Positions 1 to 8,648 of a stretch of DNA of 48,935 nt are shown one piece after another. Source of the DNA: an uncultured Streptococcus sp. (GTDB lineage: Bacteria > Bacillota > Bacilli > Lactobacillales > Streptococcaceae). A program made the position numbers and the translations under genes. The first letter of the stretch is position 1, and each line of letters begins with the position of its first letter. Below the pieces are notes generated by a model that worked only from the letters and a program-made list of their open reading frames with translations, was not told the origin of the DNA and searched no databases. Location of the stretch: the NCBI RefSeq assembly GCF_905372115.1, contig NZ_CAJPNR010000013.1, forward strand, positions 1 through 48,935. The letters run 5' to 3'.

Positions 1-54
1 GAACGCCGGAAGTAGTTGGGGGTTGCCCCCTGTGAGATATGGAAGTCGCTTAGC
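1..54 (+). rRNA. 5S ribosomal RNA, 3' end only
   Basis: The first ~54 bases match the 3' half of streptococcal 5S rRNA, including the conserved helix GGGGGTTGCCCCC and the 3' segment GAAGTCGCTTAGC. The gene is cut by the window start, so a full rRNA operon should lie to the left. tRNA-Asn follows after about 5 nt, the usual streptococcal arrangement. The exact 3' end is approximate. Confidence 0.85.
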
Positions 55-59
55 GTTTA

Positions 60-133
60 TCCGCCATAGCTCAGTTGGTAGTAGCGCATGACTGTTAATC
101 ATGATGTCGTAGGTTCGAGTCCTACTGGCGGAG
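60..133 (+). tRNA. tRNA-Asn (GTT)
   Basis: A 74-nt cloverleaf. The acceptor arms TCCGCCA (60-66) and TGGCGGA (126-132) pair perfectly, with discriminator G at 133. The anticodon loop CTGTTAA puts GTT at 94-96. The T arm contains GGTTCGAGTCC. The 3' CCA is not encoded. It sits directly after 5S rRNA and before a terminator, so it is the last gene of the rRNA operon. Confidence 0.95.
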
Positions 134-137
134 TTTC

Positions 138-160
138 AAAGAGGTTTTTTACCTCTTTTT
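138..160 (+). terminator. rRNA/tRNA operon terminator
   Basis: Inverted repeat AAAGAGGT (138-145) and ACCTCTTT (151-158) around a TTTTT loop, running into T residues. It immediately follows tRNA-Asn. Confidence 0.8.
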
Positions 161-252
161 ATTTTTAGTGATGGAGTATACTGGAGACAAGGTATTCTAT
201 AGTCTTATTTTAGTGTATTCTAAAGTTTGACTTTGTATTCTTTATAGTTGAA

Positions 253-297
253 TAAAAAAAGCAGAAGTTAGTCAGTGACTAGTTTCTGCTTTTTTGA
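253..297. terminator. bidirectional terminator downstream of lysC
   Basis: Hairpin with arms GCAGAA (261-266) and TTCTGC (284-289), extended inside by TTAGT/ACTA pairing. It has A7 on the left and T7 on the right, so it can stop transcription in either direction. It lies 40 nt beyond the lysC stop and also backs up the tRNA terminator. Confidence 0.8.
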
Positions 298-336
298 TTA
301 GATTTTGTTTGATAAAAATGGTTTCTAGGTCTGGTC

Positions 337-1701
337 CTACTCCAGAGTTTGGGGTTCAAAGAAAGCTCGGTAAAGTGCACGAATAGCGGCTTTTTCTTGA
401 TTTTTTTCAACAACAAACATGATAGATACTTCGCTTGAACCTTGGGACATCATTTGAATGTTGATGTTGTTTTCTGAAAGAGCTTTGGTTGCAGTGGCTG
501 TAACCCCGATATGACTCTTCATTTTTTCGCCAACAATCATAATAATGGAAAGGTCGTGTTCGATTTCTGCATGATCAACCTCTGCTTTTTGAACAAGCTG
601 GCGAAGGATTTCTTCCTCTTTGATAGGAGTTAATTCGCGCTCGCGCAAGATAATAGAGAGGTCGTCGATTCCTGTAGGCATGTGCTCCCAACCAATATTC
701 AAATCTTCTAGAATTTGAAGGACGCGTCTACCAAAGCCGATTTCTCTGTTCATCAGGTACTTGGACATGTTAATGCTGACAAATCCTGCATCTCCAGCAA
801 TCCCAACGACCGGGAGATGGTCCTTACTGTGTTTATGGACAATTTGAGTACCTGGATGTTTTGGGTTGTTGGTATTTTTAATAACCAGCGGGATTTTACC
901 GCGGTAAGCTGGAAGCAGAGCCTCGTCATGGAGAACGGTAAAGCCAGCGTAGGCTAATTCACGCATTTCACGATAGGTTAGCTCGGGAATGGAATGTGGC
1001 TTGTGAACGATGCCGGGATGGGCAGCAAAGATCCCATCAACATCAGTAAAGTTTTCATAAATATCTGCTTTGACGCCTGCAGCAATGATAGAACCTGTTA
1101 TGTCAGAACCACCACGGGAGAAAGTACAGATTTGGCCATCTTGAGTAACACCAAAGAAACCAGGGATAACTAGAACTTCATCAGAATTGTTGAGTTCTTC
1201 AATCTTATCATAGCTGGAAGGAAGAATTCTTGCATTGCCAGGCTCACTGGAAACGACGAGTCCTGCTTCTCTCGGATGAACGTAGCTAGCTGGAATGCCA
1301 TTTTGACTGAAATAAGCTGCAATTAATTTGGCGTTGTTGTTTTCTCCTGCTGCAAGAAAAGTATCATAAAGAAATGCATTATCTTCAATTGGCAGGGTTG
1401 CAAGGCTTGTGATGCTTTTGGAAATTTTTTCTAGCACTTTTGGTTTCAAACCTAATTCTGCAACCATATCTGCATAGCGATTGATAATCCACTGTTGGTT
1501 AGGTGTGACATCATTTCCTGCAATGTACTCTCGGTAATATTTAATCAGGGCATCGGTTACTTTGATATCGTCATCATGGCGTTTTCCTGGCGCTGATACT
1601 ACAACAAATCGACGTTCAGGATCAGATTTGACAATGTTTAATACTTTTTCTAATTGAGTCGCAGAAGCAAGTGAACTTCCACCAAATTTTACAACTTTCA
1701 T
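337..1701 (-). CDS. lysC: aspartate kinase
   Basis: Aspartokinase phosphorylates L-aspartate with ATP, the first step towards lysine, threonine and methionine, and diaminopimelate for the wall. The 454-residue product starts with the kinase signature KFGGSS (residues 5-10), carries FSRGGSD (194-200) in the amino-acid kinase domain, and ends in a pair of ACT-like regulatory modules (about 310-454), so feedback inhibition is expected. The length fits monofunctional aspartokinases. No homoserine dehydrogenase part is fused. The start is preceded by AGGAGAA. It is a single gene with its own promoter and terminator, divergent from the fab cluster. The symbol is assigned by family; some streptococcal annotations call it thrA. 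Confidence 0.9.
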   Translation of the reverse strand: MKVVKFGGSSLASATQLEKVLNIVKSDPERRFVVVSAPGKRHDDDIKVTDALIKYYREYIAGNDVTPNQQWIINRYADMVAELGLKPKVLEKISKSITSLATLPIEDNAFLYDTFLAAGENNNAKLIAAYFSQNGIPASYVHPREAGLVVSSEPGNARILPSSYDKIEELNNSDEVLVIPGFFGVTQDGQICTFSRGGSDITGSIIAAGVKADIYENFTDVDGIFAAHPGIVHKPHSIPELTYREMRELAYAGFTVLHDEALLPAYRGKIPLVIKNTNNPKHPGTQIVHKHSKDHLPVVGIAGDAGFVSINMSKYLMNREIGFGRRVLQILEDLNIGWEHMPTGIDDLSIILRERELTPIKEEEILRQLVQKAEVDHAEIEHDLSIIMIVGEKMKSHIGVTATATKALSENNINIQMMSQGSSEVSIMFVVEKNQEKAAIRALYRAFFEPQTLE

Positions 1702-1725
1702 TGGTTCTCCTATCTTATTTTAAAA

Positions 1726-1754
1726 ATTATAACAAAATTCTGAAAATTATTCAA
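1726..1754 (-). promoter_or_regulatory. lysC promoter
   Basis: On the minus strand, TTGAAT (1754-1749), a 17-nt spacer, then TATAAT (1731-1726) with an upstream TG (extended -10). The lysC start codon is about 25 nt downstream. I see no lysine riboswitch: the leader is too short. Confidence 0.75.
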
Positions 1755-1881
1755 ACGCTGTTTTTATACTATTTTTACCAAAATTATTGCTAATATCTTT
1801 TAACATCAGAATGCTATCTAATTTTTACCCATTTTTTATTTCCTTTCTTTTATATTTTATGATAAAATATAAGTTGTGTAT

Positions 1882-1898
1882 AATTTGAATATCAAATT
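1882..1898. promoter_or_regulatory. FabT-type operator at the fabM promoter
   Basis: Perfect palindrome AATTTGA-ATA-TCAAATT. It overlaps the 3' end of a TATAAT -10 (1879-1884). This matches the TTTGA-N3-TCAAA core known for the FabT repressor in streptococci, so fabM is probably FabT-controlled separately from fabT. The -35 is weak. Confidence 0.75.
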
Positions 1899-1953
1899 AT
1901 TTAAGAATAAAATAAAACGGCTGATTTGAGATCGGGTCGGGAATGGAGCTGAA

Positions 1954-2745
1954 ATGACATTTAATGGAATTCTCTATCATGTAGCAGATGAGGTAGCGAC
2001 GATTACTTTCAATCGTCCTGAAGTTTCAAATGGCTTTAATATTCCTATGTGTGAGGAAATTTTAGAGGCTATTGAACTTGCTGCTAAGGATGAGTCCGTC
2101 AAATTTTTAGTTATCAATGCGAATGGAAAGGTTTTTTCAGTGGGTGGAGACTTGGCTGAGATGCAGAGAGCAGTCAGTGATGATGATGTCCAATCCTTGG
2201 TGAAAATCGCTGAATTGGTGAATGATATTTCTTTTGCTATGAAACGTCTTCCTAAGCCTGTCATCATGAGTGTTGATGGTCCTGTTGCTGGTGCGGCTGC
2301 CAATATGGTCGTTGCAGCAGATTTCTGTATTGCGACTGAAAAATCCCGTTTCATTCAAGCCTTTGTCGGTGTTGGTCTGGCGCCAGATGCTGGTGGTCTT
2401 TACTTACTGACTCGTGCTATCGGGGTGACTCGGGCGACCCATCTGGTTATGACTGGGGAAGCTCTGACTGCAGAGAAAGCTCTGGATTACGGCTTGCTTT
2501 ATAAAGTCTGTGAAGCAGAAAAGTTGGAAAAAACAACGGAACAGTTGTTGAAGAAGCTGAAACGTGGCTCTCTAAATTCTTACAGAGCCATGAAAGAAAT
2601 GGTCTGGAAGAGTCTGTTCAGTGGCTGGTCTGAGTATGCAGAGCTAGAGTTGGAACTGCAGAAATCGCTGGCTTTCACAGAAGATTTCAAAGAGGGAGTT
2701 CGGGCTTACTCTGAGAAACGTCGCCCAAACTTCACAGGTAAATAA
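1954..2745 (+). CDS. fabM: trans-2,cis-3-decenoyl-ACP isomerase FabM
   Basis: FabM isomerises trans-2-decenoyl-ACP to cis-3-decenoyl-ACP, the branch point to unsaturated fatty acids in streptococci, which lack FabA. The 263-residue protein has the crotonase fold with an oxyanion loop around VFSVGGDLAEM (about 60-70) and GAAANM. It resembles enoyl-CoA hydratases, but its position as first gene of the fab cluster, directly before fabT, is diagnostic for FabM. GGAG sits 9 nt before the ATG. It has its own promoter with a FabT-type palindrome and is separated from fabT by 141 nt with further FabT boxes. A degradative enoyl-CoA hydratase is the unlikely alternative. Confidence 0.9.
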   Translation: MTFNGILYHVADEVATITFNRPEVSNGFNIPMCEEILEAIELAAKDESVKFLVINANGKVFSVGGDLAEMQRAVSDDDVQSLVKIAELVNDISFAMKRLPKPVIMSVDGPVAGAAANMVVAADFCIATEKSRFIQAFVGVGLAPDAGGLYLLTRAIGVTRATHLVMTGEALTAEKALDYGLLYKVCEAEKLEKTTEQLLKKLKRGSLNSYRAMKEMVWKSLFSGWSEYAELELELQKSLAFTEDFKEGVRAYSEKRRPNFTGK

Positions 2746-2791
2746 TGTACTGGTTCAAGTTTGCTTATTTTGCAAGTTGTTTACAAAAATA

Positions 2792-2804
2792 TTTGAAAAT
2801 CAAA
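2792..2804. promoter_or_regulatory. FabT-type operator, distal copy before fabT
   Basis: TTTGA-AAA-TCAAA core with flanking A and T, about 60 nt upstream of a second box that overlaps the fabT start site. Two boxes in phase suggest cooperative binding or looping (inference). Confidence 0.6.
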
Positions 2805-2821
2805 TTAATTTTCAAAAAAGC

Positions 2822-2866
2822 TTGCAAATTACTTTTCTATCTGATAAAATTTGATTGTCAAAGTAT
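2822..2866 (+). promoter_or_regulatory. fabT promoter with FabT operator
   Basis: TTGCAA (2822-2827), a 17-nt spacer, then TAAAAT (2845-2850) with an extended TG at 2842-2843. The palindrome TTTGA-TTG-TCAAA (2850-2862 region) covers the transcription start, so FabT bound here would block initiation. Autoregulation of fabT and its operon is known in pneumococcus. Confidence 0.8.
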
Positions 2867-2886
2867 TTTCTTAAGGAGGGTTGGTT

Positions 2887-3321
2887 TTGAATTTTCAGTT
2901 AGTAAATGATTACTTAACGTCTATTTTCAATAATGTCTTGGTTATTGAAGAATCGAGCCTAAGAAGCAGTCGCTTCAACGATGTCTCCATTAAGGAAATG
3001 CATACAATAGATGTCATCGGCACAACCCCAAATGCTACTCCAAGCGATATATCACGAGAATTGATGGTTACTTTGGGAACTGTTACGACCAGTTTGAATA
3101 ATCTGGAGCGTAAGGGGTATATTGAGCGGCGTCGGTCGGAAGTTGACCGTCGTGTGGTGCATCTAAATTTGACAAAGAATGGGCGGCTTTTGTATCGTCT
3201 TCACAAGCGATTCCACAATCGCATGGTCATGCAGGTAGTGGATGGGATGAGTCCAGAAGAGAGACAAGTGATGCAAAAGGGCCTGCAAAATTTATATAGT
3301 TTCCTAGAGGATTTGAAATAA
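2887..3321 (+). CDS. fabT: MarR-family fatty acid synthesis repressor FabT
   Basis: FabT is the MarR-type repressor of streptococcal fatty acid genes; acyl-ACP made from exogenous fatty acids acts as corepressor. The winged-helix core spans roughly residues 35-110, with ELMVTLGTVTTSLNNLE as recognition helix region and DRRVV as wing. An upstream in-frame TTG at 2881 touches the ribosome site, so I take TTG at 2887: AAGGAGG (2873-2879) is then 7 nt away and the product is 144 aa, the usual FabT size. The stop overlaps the fabH ATG by one base, so the two are translationally coupled. Operators lie directly upstream. Confidence 0.93.
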   Translation: MNFQLVNDYLTSIFNNVLVIEESSLRSSRFNDVSIKEMHTIDVIGTTPNATPSDISRELMVTLGTVTTSLNNLERKGYIERRRSEVDRRVVHLNLTKNGRLLYRLHKRFHNRMVMQVVDGMSPEERQVMQKGLQNLYSFLEDLK

Positions 3322-4295
3322 TGAACTATGCTAAGATTAGCCAGGTGGCTCATTATGCTCCCCGTCAGGTTGTCAGCAATGATGATCTAGCCGAGATTAT
3401 GGATACCAGTGATGAGTGGATTTCAAGTCGAACTGGGATTAAAAACCGCCATTTATCGTCAGATGAAACGACCAGTGATTTAGCTACAAAAGTAGCAGAG
3501 AATTTGCTGCAAAAGTCAGGAATTTCTGCTCAGGACCTAGACTTTATCATTGTTGCCACTATTACGCCGGATTCTTTAATGCCTTCAGCTGCTGCGAGAG
3601 TACAGGCCAATATTGGGGCTAAGAATGCATTTGCCTTTGATCTGACGGCGGCCTGCAGTGGCTTTATCTTCGCACTATCTACTGGGGAAAAATTTATTTC
3701 TTCAGGCCGTTATCAAAAAGGTCTAGTCATAGGAAGTGAGACGCTTTCTAAGACTGTAGATTGGTCGGATCGTTCAACAGCGGTTCTCTTTGGAGATGGA
3801 GCTGGCGGTGTACTGTTGGAAAGTGCTTCAGAACAGCATTTTTTGGCAGAAAGTCAATTTACGGACGGATCTCGCGGAGATAGTCTGACCTGCGGAAAAA
3901 TTGGTTTGTCTTCACCTTTTTCTGAAAAAGGTGAGAATCAGCCTTATCTGACAATGGACGGTAGAGCTATTTTCGACTTTGCTATTCGTGATGTTGCTCG
4001 TTCTATCAAGGAGACTATTGAAAGCAGTCAGCTTTCAGCGGAAGATTTGGATTTTCTGTTGCTGCATCAGGCCAATATCCGTATTTTGGATAAAATGGCT
4101 AAGAAGCTTGGTGTTGCGCGGGAGAAACTTCCAGCCAACATGATGGAATATGGCAATACTAGCGCAGCTAGCATCCCGATTTTATTATCTGAGTGTGTCG
4201 AGCAAGGACTAATCAAACTGAACGGAAATCAGACAATTTTGATGTCAGGTTTCGGTGGAGGTTTGACATGGGGCACGCTTATTGTTACAATTTAG
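3321..4295 (+). CDS. fabH: beta-ketoacyl-ACP synthase III FabH
   Basis: FabH condenses acetyl-CoA with malonyl-ACP to start each fatty acid chain. The 324-residue thiolase-fold enzyme shows the full catalytic triad: Cys112 in AACSGF, His249 in HQAN and Asn279 in YGNT. The size is normal. Its ATG overlaps the fabT stop (taATG), so it is cotranscribed with the repressor. acpP follows after 54 nt. Confidence 0.96.
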   Translation: MNYAKISQVAHYAPRQVVSNDDLAEIMDTSDEWISSRTGIKNRHLSSDETTSDLATKVAENLLQKSGISAQDLDFIIVATITPDSLMPSAAARVQANIGAKNAFAFDLTAACSGFIFALSTGEKFISSGRYQKGLVIGSETLSKTVDWSDRSTAVLFGDGAGGVLLESASEQHFLAESQFTDGSRGDSLTCGKIGLSSPFSEKGENQPYLTMDGRAIFDFAIRDVARSIKETIESSQLSAEDLDFLLLHQANIRILDKMAKKLGVAREKLPANMMEYGNTSAASIPILLSECVEQGLIKLNGNQTILMSGFGGGLTWGTLIVTI

Positions 4296-4349
4296 TTAAT
4301 CATGTGGAAACACATAGATAAAAAATATATTTTTTAAAGGAGTCTATCC

Positions 4350-4574
4350 ATGGCAGTATTTGAAAAAGTACAAGAAATTATCGTTGAAGAACTTGGCAAA
4401 GAGCCATCAGAAGTTACTCTTGAGTCAACTTTCGATGATCTTGAAGCAGATTCATTGGACTTGTTCCAAGTGATTTCAGAAATTGAAGATGCATTTGACA
4501 TCCAAATCGAAACTGAAGAAGGTTTGAACACAGTTGGTGATTTGGTTGCTTATGTAGAAGAAAAAACTAAATAA
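4350..4574 (+). CDS. acpP: acyl carrier protein
   Basis: A 74-residue acidic protein that carries the growing acyl chain on 4'-phosphopantetheine. The attachment site is Ser35 in ADSLDL. The length is the streptococcal norm. AAAGGAG lies 8 nt before the ATG. It sits between fabH and fabK, as in other streptococci; a second AcpP for the PlsX/phospholipid route would lie elsewhere. Confidence 0.95.
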   Translation: MAVFEKVQEIIVEELGKEPSEVTLESTFDDLEADSLDLFQVISEIEDAFDIQIETEEGLNTVGDLVAYVEEKTK

Positions 4575-4623
4575 GCAAGTAACTGAGAGTATCGAAAGAT
4601 ATTCTCTCTTGTTTAGGTAATAG

Positions 4624-4652
4624 TTTGACTGTCAAAGTAAAGAAAATACATT
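4624..4652 (+). promoter_or_regulatory. fabK promoter with FabT operator
   Basis: TTGACT (4625-4630), a 16-nt spacer, then TACATT (4647-4652). The FabT core TTTGA-CTG-TCAAA (4624-4636) overlaps the -35. A weaker TTTGA-AA-TCAA repeat follows at 4666-4674. A FabT site before fabK is known in pneumococcus and gives strong control of elongation genes. Confidence 0.75.
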
Positions 4653-4710
4653 TAGCGTGTGGTAGTTTGAAATCAAGCTATTACTTAAGCAATGATAAAA
4701 GGAAGGTATT

Positions 4711-5685
4711 ATGCAAACACGTATTACAGAATTATTGAATATTGATTATCCAATTTTCCAAGGCGGAATGGCCTGGGTTGCTGACGGTGACTTGGCTGGC
4801 GCGGTTTCAAAAGCTGGCGGTCTTGGTATCATCGGTGGCGGAAATGCACCCAAGGAAGTAGTAAAGGCAAATATTGACAAGATTAAGTCTTTGACAGACC
4901 GTCCTTTCGGTGTTAATATCATGCTCCTGTCTCCTTTTGCAGACGACATTGTTGATCTGGTCATCGAAGAGGGAGTAAAAGTAGTAACAACTGGTGCAGG
5001 TAATCCAAGCAAGCACATGGCTCGTTTCCATGAAGCGGGGATTACAGTTATCCCTGTAGTTCCAAGCGTGGCTTTGGCTAAGCGAATGGAAAAAATCGGT
5101 GCGGATGCAGTCATCGCAGAAGGTATGGAAGCCGGTGGTCACATCGGAAAATTGACTACCATGTCCTTGGTTCGTCAGGTTGCAGAAGCAGTCAGCATTC
5201 CGGTTATTGCTGCAGGTGGTATTGCAGATGGTGCTGGGGCTGCGGCTGGATTTATGCTAGGAGCGGAGGCCGTTCAGGTCGGAACTCGCTTTGTCGTCGC
5301 TAAGGAATCCAATGCTCATCAGAACTACAAGGACATGATTTTGAAGGCTCGCGATATTGATACAACTATCTCTGCCCAGCATTTCGGTCATGCGGTTCGT
5401 GCTATCAAGAATAAGTTGACACGTGATTTTGAAAAGGCAGAAAAAGAAGCCTTCAAGCAAGAAAATCCAGATTTGACTGTTTTTGAAAATCTGGGTGCTG
5501 GTGCTTTGGCCAATGCGGTTGTTCGCGGAGATGTGGAAAATGGTTCCGTCATGTCTGGTCAAATTGCTGGTTTAATCAGTAAGGAAGAAACAGTCGAAGA
5601 AATCCTCAAAGATATCTATTATGGTGCTGCTGAGAAGATTCAGCAGGAAGCAAAACGTTGGGCAGGGGTAACTAGAAATGACTAA
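4711..5685 (+). CDS. fabK: enoyl-ACP reductase II FabK (FMN-dependent)
   Basis: FabK reduces trans-2-enoyl-ACP with NAD(P)H and FMN, the last step of each elongation cycle; it replaces FabI and explains natural triclosan resistance in streptococci. The 324-residue TIM-barrel protein of the nitronate monooxygenase superfamily has FQGGMAWV (19-26), GGAGNPS-like phosphate loop, EAGGHIG (about 141-147) and AAGGIADG (about 167-174). GGAAGG precedes the ATG. The 3' end overlaps fabD by 8 nt, so the two are coupled. Confidence 0.95.
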   Translation: MQTRITELLNIDYPIFQGGMAWVADGDLAGAVSKAGGLGIIGGGNAPKEVVKANIDKIKSLTDRPFGVNIMLLSPFADDIVDLVIEEGVKVVTTGAGNPSKHMARFHEAGITVIPVVPSVALAKRMEKIGADAVIAEGMEAGGHIGKLTTMSLVRQVAEAVSIPVIAAGGIADGAGAAAGFMLGAEAVQVGTRFVVAKESNAHQNYKDMILKARDIDTTISAQHFGHAVRAIKNKLTRDFEKAEKEAFKQENPDLTVFENLGAGALANAVVRGDVENGSVMSGQIAGLISKEETVEEILKDIYYGAAEKIQQEAKRWAGVTRND

Positions 5686-6598
5686 AAGAGCCTTTCTCTT
5701 CGCCGGTCAGGGAGCGCAGTACCTTGGAATGGGGCGTGAGCTTTATGATCAGTATGAGCTTGTGAGGTCAAGTTTTGATGAGGCTAGCCAAGTTCTAGGC
5801 TATGATGTCCGAGCTTTGATCGATCAGAATGAGGAAAAACTCAATCAAACTCGTTACACGCAACCGGCTATTTTAACGACTTCAGTAGCTATTTATCGGC
5901 TCTTGGCTGATAAGGGAATCGAGCCTGATATGGTAGCAGGTCTCTCACTTGGAGAATATTCTGCCTTGGTAGCTGCGGGCGCTCTTGATTTTAAGACGGC
6001 AGTGGGCTTGGTCGCTAAGCGGGGTAGCTTCATGGAAGAGGCAGCTCCAGCTGGCTCTGGGAAAATGGTCGCAGTTTTAAATGCAGAAGTTTCTCTCATT
6101 GAAGCGGTCTGTCAAGAAGCAAGTGCTATTGGTGTAGTCTCACCAGCTAACTATAATACGCCTAGTCAAATCGTTATCGGCGGAGAAGTGGCAGCAGTGG
6201 ACAAGGCAGTGGAGCTTTTGAAAGCTGCTGGTGTCAAGCGCTTAATCCCACTCAATGTATCTGGACCGTTCCATACAGCGCTTTTAAAGCCAGCCAGCGA
6301 GCGATTGGCAGAAGTCTTGGAAACAGTTGAGTTTTCAGATTTTGTACGGCCATTAGTCGGAAATACAGAAGCAACTGTGATGGAAAAAGAGAGAGTCAAA
6401 GAGCTTTTGACTCGTCAGGTAATGGAGCCAGTGCGTTTCTATGACAGCATTGCTAAAATGCAGGAAGCTGGTGTGACTGAGTTTGTCGAAATTGGTCCTG
6501 GCAAAGTTCTGTCTGGTTTTATTAAGAAAATTGATAAGTCTGCGGATGTCCGCCAAGTTGAAGATGTAGAAAGTTTAAATGCTCTTCTAGAAAAATAA
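5678..6598 (+). CDS. fabD: malonyl-CoA:ACP transacylase FabD
   Basis: FabD moves malonyl from CoA to ACP. The 306-residue alpha/beta hydrolase-like enzyme shows the nucleophile Ser90 in GLSLGEYS, Arg115 in AKRG and the catalytic His199 in GPFHT, plus the N-terminal GQGAQ loop. It starts within the end of fabK and is followed by fabG after 12 nt, inside the FabT-controlled unit. Confidence 0.96.
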   Translation: MTKRAFLFAGQGAQYLGMGRELYDQYELVRSSFDEASQVLGYDVRALIDQNEEKLNQTRYTQPAILTTSVAIYRLLADKGIEPDMVAGLSLGEYSALVAAGALDFKTAVGLVAKRGSFMEEAAPAGSGKMVAVLNAEVSLIEAVCQEASAIGVVSPANYNTPSQIVIGGEVAAVDKAVELLKAAGVKRLIPLNVSGPFHTALLKPASERLAEVLETVEFSDFVRPLVGNTEATVMEKERVKELLTRQVMEPVRFYDSIAKMQEAGVTEFVEIGPGKVLSGFIKKIDKSADVRQVEDVESLNALLEK

Positions 6599-6610
6599 TG
6601 AGGAATCATC

Positions 6611-7345
6611 ATGGAATTACAAAACAAGAATGTATTAATTACTGGGTCCGCTCGCGGAATTGGATTGGCAATTGCGCATAAATTTGCTAGTGTTGGTGCC
6701 AATATCATCTTAAACGGACTAGCGGAGATTTCTGATGATGTTTTGGCTGGATTTGCCGGCTATTCTGGGAAAGTTGTAACTGTTATTGGAGATGTTTCCA
6801 AAGCTGAAGATGCCCAGCGAATGGTAGAAGAAGCCGTTGCGGCTTTGGGATCTGTTGATGTATTGATCAATAACGCTGGTATTACACGTGATAAGCTCAT
6901 GCTGAAAATGACGGAAGAAGATTTTGAGCAGGTGCTGAAAGTGAATCTTACTGGGGCATTCAATATGACGCAATCAGTCTTGAAACCGATGACAAAAGCT
7001 CGTCAGGGTGCTATCATCAGTTTGTCAAGTGTCGTTGGTCTGGCAGGGAATGTCGGTCAGGCTAACTATGCAGCTTCCAAGGCTGGTTTGATTGGTTTTT
7101 CTAAATCAGTTGCCCGTGAAGTAGCAGCGCGTAATATCCGTGTCAACTGTATTGCCCCTGGCTTTATCGCATCTGATATGACAGATGTGCTTCCAGAAAA
7201 AGTAAAGGCGGCGTCTCTGGCACTCATTCCAATGAAGCGTTTTGGTACTCCAGAAGAAGTAGCAGATGTTGCTCTCTTCTTGGCGGGTCAAGAATATCTG
7301 ACGGGTCAAGTCATCACGATTGATGGCGGCTTTACTATGCAGTAA
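6611..7345 (+). CDS. fabG: 3-oxoacyl-ACP reductase FabG
   Basis: FabG reduces beta-ketoacyl-ACP with NADPH. The 244-residue short-chain dehydrogenase has the cofactor motif TGSARGIG (11-18), NNAG (87-90) and the catalytic Ser140, Tyr153 and Lys157 (YAASK). Length and position between fabD and fabF are standard. fabF follows after 64 nt. Confidence 0.96.
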   Translation: MELQNKNVLITGSARGIGLAIAHKFASVGANIILNGLAEISDDVLAGFAGYSGKVVTVIGDVSKAEDAQRMVEEAVAALGSVDVLINNAGITRDKLMLKMTEEDFEQVLKVNLTGAFNMTQSVLKPMTKARQGAIISLSSVVGLAGNVGQANYAASKAGLIGFSKSVAREVAARNIRVNCIAPGFIASDMTDVLPEKVKAASLALIPMKRFGTPEEVADVALFLAGQEYLTGQVITIDGGFTMQ

Positions 7346-7409
7346 GTCACAGTTTTTGAATATTAACGAGTAGAAAATCAGTTGATTCATCTAAATAAAG
7401 GAGCTCAAT

Positions 7410-8642
7410 ATGAAACTTAATCGAGTTGTTGTAACAGGATACGGTTTAACTTCACCTATCGGGAATACTCCAGAAGAATTCTGGAATAATTTAAAAGAAG
7501 GCAATATTGGAATCGGTCCAATTACTAAATTTGATCATAGTGAATACAGTGTTCACAATGCGGCGGAAATTCAGGATTTTCCATTTGATAAATATTTTGT
7601 CAAAAAGGATACCAACCGTTATGATAATTACACTCTTTATGCGCTTTATGCCTCTCAAGAAGCGGTGAATAATGCTCACTTAGATGTAGATACGCTGGAT
7701 AAGGATCGCTTTGGTGTCATTGTGGCCTCAGGTATCGGCGGGATTCAGGAAATTGAAGAGCAGGTTGTTCGCTTGCATGAAAAAGGTCCTAAACGTATCA
7801 AACCTTTGACCTTGCCAAAAGCCCTGCCAAATATGGGGGCAGGAAATGTGGCTATGCGCTTTGGAGCCAATGGTATCTGTAAGTCGGTCAATACAGCCTG
7901 TGCCTCAGCAAACGATGCGATTGGTGAAGCTTTCCGCTCAATTAAATTTGGCTATCAAGATGTAATGCTGGTCGGTGGTTCAGAAGCTTCTATTACACCA
8001 TTTGCGATTGCTGGTTTCCAAGCCCTGACTGCTCTTTCTACCACAGAAGATCCTAAGCGCGCTTCTATTCCTTTTGATAAGGACCGCAATGGCTTTGTCA
8101 TGGGTGAAGGTTCTGGTATGCTGGTTCTGGAAAGTTTGGAACATGCTGAGAAACGCGGAGCTACTATCTTGGCTGAGGTGGTAGGATACGGTCATACTTG
8201 TGACGCTTACCATATGACTTCTCCGCATCCAGAAGGTTTGGGAGCTATCAAGGCGATCAAACAAGCGGTTGAAGAAGCTGAAATTGAGCCAAAAGATGTG
8301 GCTTATGTCAATGCTCACGGTACATCGACCCCTGCTAACGAAAAAGGTGAAAGCGGAGCCATTGTTTCTGTCTTTGGTAAAGATGTAGCGGTGTCTTCAA
8401 CTAAATCCTTTACAGGACACTTGCTCGGTGCAGCGGGCGCGGTTGAGGCTATTGCGACGATTGAAGCAATGCGTCATAGCTATGTGCCAAAAACAGCTGG
8501 TACAACAGAGCTGCCAGACTATATTGAAGCCAACGTTATTTACGGTCAAGGTAAGGAACAGGAAATCCCTTATGCGATTTCCAATACATTTGGCTTTGGC
8601 GGCCACAATGCAGTTCTTGCCTTTAAACGCTGGGAGGCTTAA
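7410..8642 (+). CDS. fabF: beta-ketoacyl-ACP synthase II FabF
   Basis: FabF is the elongating condensing enzyme and the only such KAS I/II here. The 410-residue protein shows the Cys-His-His triad: Cys164 (TACAS), His303 (NAHGTSTP) and His337 (FTGHLLGAAG). AAGGAG precedes the ATG. An imperfect TTTGAATATTAA in the upstream gap is a poor FabT match, so it is probably expressed from the fabK promoter. accB follows after 6 nt. Confidence 0.96.
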   Translation: MKLNRVVVTGYGLTSPIGNTPEEFWNNLKEGNIGIGPITKFDHSEYSVHNAAEIQDFPFDKYFVKKDTNRYDNYTLYALYASQEAVNNAHLDVDTLDKDRFGVIVASGIGGIQEIEEQVVRLHEKGPKRIKPLTLPKALPNMGAGNVAMRFGANGICKSVNTACASANDAIGEAFRSIKFGYQDVMLVGGSEASITPFAIAGFQALTALSTTEDPKRASIPFDKDRNGFVMGEGSGMLVLESLEHAEKRGATILAEVVGYGHTCDAYHMTSPHPEGLGAIKAIKQAVEEAEIEPKDVAYVNAHGTSTPANEKGESGAIVSVFGKDVAVSSTKSFTGHLLGAAGAVEAIATIEAMRHSYVPKTAGTTELPDYIEANVIYGQGKEQEIPYAISNTFGFGGHNAVLAFKRWEA

Positions 8643-8648
8643 AAACCT

